NCBI RefSeq assembly: GCF_003968755.1
Contig: NZ_RYDL01000002.1
Coordinates: 248,001 to 312,000, forward strand
DNA: 64,000 bases
Direction of reading: 5' to 3'
From: Flavobacterium sp. RSP15
GTDB lineage: Bacteria > Bacteroidota > Bacteroidia > Flavobacteriales > Flavobacteriaceae
Of the stretch, positions 60,932-64,000 are shown piece after piece (position 1 is the first letter of the stretch; each line of letters begins with the position of its first letter). Under the pieces are notes generated by a model that saw nothing but the letters and a program-made list of their open reading frames with translations, did no database searches and was not told the DNA's origin. Both the position numbers and the translations under genes were made by a program.

Positions 60932-61789
60932 TTAAATAATATCTAATAAATGTGTACCGTAACCACTTTTTAGCAACGGCTGTGCAATTGCTTTTAATTG
61001 TTCGGCATCAATATAACCCATTCTATATGCGACTTCCTCAATAGAGCCAATTTTTAAACCTTGACGCTCTTCAATCACCTGAACAAATTGAGAAGCTTGC
61101 ATCAAAGAGTTGAACGTTCCTGTATCAAACCAGGCCGTTCCGCGATCCAGAATACTCACTTTTAACTTCCCTCTTCGCAGGTATTCCTTATTAACATCGG
61201 TAATTTCTATTTCTCCTCGGTGGCTCGGTTGTATGTTGGCCGCAATTTCGACCACATCATTGTCATAAAAATAAATTCCCGGAACGGCGTAATTTGATTT
61301 AGGCACCAAAGGTTTTTCTTCAATAGAAAGCACTTTTCCGTTGGCATCAAAATCGACTACGCCATAACGCTCCGGATCATTTACGTGATAAGCATAAATA
61401 ATACCGCCGTCCGGATTATTGTTTGCCTGTAACAAATTAGACAAACCGGTTCCGTAAAAAATATTGTCTCCCAAAACCAGCGCGACTTTATCTTTTCCGA
61501 TAAATTCCTTGCCTATAATAAAAGCTTCCGCCAAACCATTGGGGTATTCTTGAACCGCATACTCAAAACGACAGCCTAATTTAGTTCCATCCCCAAGTAA
61601 TTGTCTGAATAATGGTAGGTCGTGTGGTGTCGAAATGATTAAAATCTCTCTGATTCCCGCCCACATCAATGAAGATAACGGATAATAAATCATCGGTTTA
61701 TCATAAATTGGCATCAACTGTTTACTCACTGCAAGTGTCAGCGGATGCAATCGTGTTCCTGAACCTCCTGCTAATATTATTCCTTTCAT
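60932..61789 (-). CDS. rfbA: glucose-1-phosphate thymidylyltransferase
   Basis: RmlA makes dTDP-glucose from Glc-1-P and dTTP, the first step to rhamnose. The 285-aa protein has [65 protein letters not shown] with the metal Asp, [22 protein letters not shown] and [18 protein letters not shown]. Length is standard. It is the first gene of the rfbA-rfbC-rfbD unit and follows a Wzz-like gene by 18 bp. Confidence 0.97.
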   Translation of the reverse strand: MKGIILAGGSGTRLHPLTLAVSKQLMPIYDKPMIYYPLSSLMWAGIREILIISTPHDLPLFRQLLGDGTKLGCRFEYAVQEYPNGLAEAFIIGKEFIGKDKVALVLGDNIFYGTGLSNLLQANNNPDGGIIYAYHVNDPERYGVVDFDANGKVLSIEEKPLVPKSNYAVPGIYFYDNDVVEIAANIQPSHRGEIEITDVNKEYLRRGKLKVSILDRGTAWFDTGTFNSLMQASQFVQVIEERQGLKIGSIEEVAYRMGYIDAEQLKAIAQPLLKSGYGTHLLDII

Positions 61790-61807
61790 AAATATATTTG
61801 TAAAAAA

Positions 61808-62800
61808 TTAAGATTCTATTACTTGCGCTTTTAGCGATTGCTTTTTATAAAAGGCAATAAAAAAACGAATCAGAATGAAAATAGAAATTAACAATATTGG
61901 TAAAACAAATTTTAGTTTACCATTGATCGAAGTTGTGTTTTCAATATTCAGTATTGTACTATTTTCTTTTATAATTCTATCAAGGCTTATTAAGCCTACC
62001 CTATGAGCTCCTTGTTCGTTAATCAAAGCATCTTTGGTTTTAATAACATCATTTAGCTGTGTGTTTTCATTGTAATACACTAATTTATCACTTTTTTGAG
62101 AACCATTCGCTTTATTTGAAAACCCATTTAAAACTTCATTAATTTGTGAAATAATAGTGTCATTCTGGTTCATCTTTATTTGAATATTATTTATAGCTGC
62201 TTTTTGAACTTTACTGTAATATTCTGTGCTATTTAAAAAATCTAATATCGGCAGAACAACTTCTTCTTCGGTAATTAATTTATTTGTCTTAAAAAAAATC
62301 TTATGAAAAGTATAGTTTTTACTAGTCATGTTGTTTTCAATTATTTTATTAACATCTTCATCTTCAGACATCAATTTAAGTAATTCGAAATTTTCTGCTT
62401 TATCTTCAATAAATTTATAAATATCAATTATCGGGTCAATTTCTATCTTCTTCAATACTTTTGTTGATTTGATACCTAAAACTTCTTTTATAAAAAGAGT
62501 ATCATTTGAAATGATTTTTGAATTGATCAAATCAATTTTTGAATATAAATAATCCGTACTTCCAAAATTTGGAGTAACAATAATCTTGTGATTATATGTT
62601 TTGAGTGTTTTATCAAAAAAAAATCCCATTGAAACTCCAACAACTACTAAAATTGAAATTATAAGGGCATTTGTTATAAAAAAACGAATGCATTTAAATA
62701 ATGACATGTTCAATTTCTGAAAAAAAATTCCTATTCTTTTAGAAATTTGCATCAAATCAATTTCTTGATCTTGAGGATTATTAGGCACATTTGCACTCAT
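61808..62800 (-). CDS. Wzz-like chain-length determinant protein
   Basis: This 330-aa protein has a cytoplasmic N-terminus, a first membrane helix near residues 43-65 (FITNALIISILVVVGVSMGFF), a long periplasmic helical and coiled-coil part, and a second helix near residues 298-318 (FVLPILLISIFILIRFFIAF). That two-helix layout is the Wzz/PCP type, which sets glycan chain length. It lacks the C-terminal tyrosine kinase seen in capsule PCP2a proteins. It precedes rfbA in the same direction. Confidence 0.82.
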   Translation of the reverse strand: MSANVPNNPQDQEIDLMQISKRIGIFFQKLNMSLFKCIRFFITNALIISILVVVGVSMGFFFDKTLKTYNHKIIVTPNFGSTDYLYSKIDLINSKIISNDTLFIKEVLGIKSTKVLKKIEIDPIIDIYKFIEDKAENFELLKLMSEDEDVNKIIENNMTSKNYTFHKIFFKTNKLITEEEVVLPILDFLNSTEYYSKVQKAAINNIQIKMNQNDTIISQINEVLNGFSNKANGSQKSDKLVYYNENTQLNDVIKTKDALINEQGAHRVGLISLDRIIKENSTILNIENTTSINGKLKFVLPILLISIFILIRFFIAFYKKQSLKAQVIES

Positions 62801-62808
62801 TTTTATTT

Positions 62809-64000
62809 TTATTTTACGTTGAAAATTTGTTCCAATATTTTAATTGTAATCAAATAGGTAGGTTTAACACCTGTTGTTCCTAGTCCGCCTGAAGCTAATG
62901 TGCTTCCTGTTTCCAGTGGATTATCCGAGGCATAATACGCATATCTGACCTTCACATCATGTGGAACACTCTTTCTGATTTTTGAAGCTGATTGAATGGC
63001 TTTCTGGTAATAAGAACCTTCCATTTCCAGGCCGATAACACCCCAGGTCGACTCATGGAAAAACTTCAATAAATCCCTGTTCTGCAATGAAGTTCCTAAA
63101 ACAGTAACCATGGGTCCGGCAAAAACAGCAATATCATTGCCTTCAAACATCTCAGCCGACAATTCATTATGGAAAAAATAATTATCTGCCGTTCCTTCGT
63201 TAATGTGTGCATTCGGAATCATAATATCCCCTTTTCCTCCTTCCAGAATCCCAGCTTTACCCATGATAGAAACCGATTCCACATTCAATAAAGTATCTTT
63301 TTTAAACGGTTTCAGCAACTCATCAATTGTTTCATACGCCTGTTCCCCAAATGCGTAATCCATAACAATTAATACTGGCTTTTTATCCCCGGTATTTGCC
63401 TTTTGAAATGAGGTTTTTGCCCAATCCATCTTGGCGGTATCAAAAATCTGAACATCAATATTTGTTCCTGAGGTATCCGGCAACGAAATCATTCCGCATT
63501 TCAACGCAACTTCTTCCACTTGATTTCGCACAGCATCTGCTCCTGATTTACTCAATTCCTCATAAATAAAGAAATCCGATTTTTCTTTGAACTTGGTTTT
63601 CAACACTTCCGTAGCAAAAATAGAATTCATCACACTGTGCATGTTCGCACTAATCACATGAATTGGACGGTCTAAAAGTTGGTTTTCTTCTAGCACTTCT
63701 TTAATTTTTGTAGCCCAAATTTCTCCGTGAATGTGGTGTCCCAATCGTTCTCTTAAAATAGGACTAAAGGTGATTGTTCTCTTATTATCGTCTACAATTT
63801 CTTCAATGGCGAGTTTTCCCAACCAAAAGATGACATGCAAGAAACGATCTGGCGCAGCAGCTGAACCAAATGCGTCATAAATATCCAATACTTCCTCAAA
63901 TGTTCTTCCCAGAATATTAGCGGCATGCGAAATAGCTTTCTCTTTTTCTACAAGAGTCAGTTTCTTCTTTTGGGAAACTGCTTGTTCCAGTTTGAACCAG
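62809..64000 (-). CDS. large conserved protein of unknown function, 5' end beyond the window
   Basis: The frame is open to the window edge; the TTG at 63888 is internal, since the same frame continues upstream as WFKLEQAVSQKKKLTLVEKEKAISHAANILGRTFEEVL. The visible 396 residues have DIYDAFGSAAAPDRFLHVIFWLGKLAIEEIVDDNK, then RERLGHHIHGEIWATKIKEVLEE, KPVLIVMDYAFGEQAYETIDELLKP, MGKAGILEGGKGDIMIPNAHINEGTADNYFFHNEL and a C-terminal GSTLASGGLGTTGVKPTYLITIKILEQIF. No signal or membrane segment is seen. Conserved in flavobacteria (possibly DUF6909); the Asp- and Gly-rich loops suggest a nucleotide- or sugar-related enzyme, but no family motif is certain. Confidence 0.8.
   Translation of the reverse strand, partial: WFKLEQAVSQKKKLTLVEKEKAISHAANILGRTFEEVLDIYDAFGSAAAPDRFLHVIFWLGKLAIEEIVDDNKRTITFSPILRERLGHHIHGEIWATKIKEVLEENQLLDRPIHVISANMHSVMNSIFATEVLKTKFKEKSDFFIYEELSKSGADAVRNQVEEVALKCGMISLPDTSGTNIDVQIFDTAKMDWAKTSFQKANTGDKKPVLIVMDYAFGEQAYETIDELLKPFKKDTLLNVESVSIMGKAGILEGGKGDIMIPNAHINEGTADNYFFHNELSAEMFEGNDIAVFAGPMVTVLGTSLQNRDLLKFFHESTWGVIGLEMEGSYYQKAIQSASKIRKSVPHDVKVRYAYYASDNPLETGSTLASGGLGTTGVKPTYLITIKILEQIFNVK

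Noticed and set aside
1..64000. tRNA or rRNA genes, prophage, intact insertion sequences
   Set aside because: No tRNA cloverleaf with TTCGA-type arm, rRNA sequence, transposase, integrase or phage structural gene was found in any frame.

Overview
This window is AT-rich chromosomal DNA from a member of the Flavobacteriaceae, most likely Flavobacterium. The evidence is the gene content and order: a suf operon ending in DUF59, DUF2480 and DUF3078 genes; an F-type ATP synthase operon that lacks atpD and atpC and has a long AtpB; a SprE/PorW-type gliding/type IX secretion lipoprotein; TonB receptor, bactofilin and DUF4292/DUF5687/DUF4254 families; promoters with TAnnTTTG -7 boxes; and almost no Shine-Dalgarno sequences.

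Layout. (1) 1-10.9 kb: iron-sulfur assembly (sufB, sufC, sufD, sufS, sufE, a SufT-like DUF59 protein, DUF2480, and the ruin of a DUF3078 gene). Nearly every gap holds an accessory gene: two broken four-helix-bundle genes, a RelB/YoeB-type toxin-antitoxin pair whose toxin is frameshifted, a serine hydrolase, a small secreted protein and a GxxExxY gene framed by inverted repeats. (2) 11-18.8 kb: DUF2452 protein, CHRD lipoprotein, a sorbosone/glucose dehydrogenase-like enzyme followed by a cytochrome c, a TonB-dependent receptor, and a lipoprotein plus polysaccharide deacetylase pair. (3) 18.8-26.9 kb, all minus: EnvC-like M23 protein, DUF4292 lipoprotein, TPR protein, sugar nucleotidyltransferase, dUTPase, flippase, a small exported protein and a GNAT acetyltransferase. 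(4) 27-36 kb, minus: atpB-E-F-H-A-G preceded by an AtpI-type region, a bactofilin and SprE/PorW. (5) 36.3-41.9 kb: ABC transporter with a DUF5687 permease and a PadR regulator, a PaaE-like ferredoxin reductase, and a ParDE-type pair with a chimeric, truncated toxin. (6) 41.9-46.9 kb: GT9 glycosyltransferase, DUF4254, upp, two small membrane-protein genes and purD. (7) 47-62.8 kb: a surface polysaccharide locus with glycosyltransferases, a polyprenyl glycosylphosphotransferase, UDP-xylose synthase-like SDR, flippase, FkbM methyltransferase, two polymerase/ligase-like membrane proteins, rmlD-rmlC-rmlA and a Wzz-like protein. (8) 62.8 kb to the end: a large conserved protein cut by the window edge.

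The non-coding layer is the most unusual part. Several families of short inverted or palindromic repeats sit between genes and inside the suf and atp operons: AAAGTC-type paired arms, inverted ATAAGTCATATAAG-type termini (one pair around a GxxExxY gene, one pair with no gene inside), CTTTAAAT repeats, a perfect 28-bp palindrome, and two copies of an RNA-like structured element sharing GAAGCGGCATCC-hairpin-GATACAGC. A strong terminator-like hairpin lies directly after atpE inside the ATP synthase operon and may help set subunit stoichiometry.

No tRNA, rRNA, CRISPR array, intact insertion sequence or prophage was seen.
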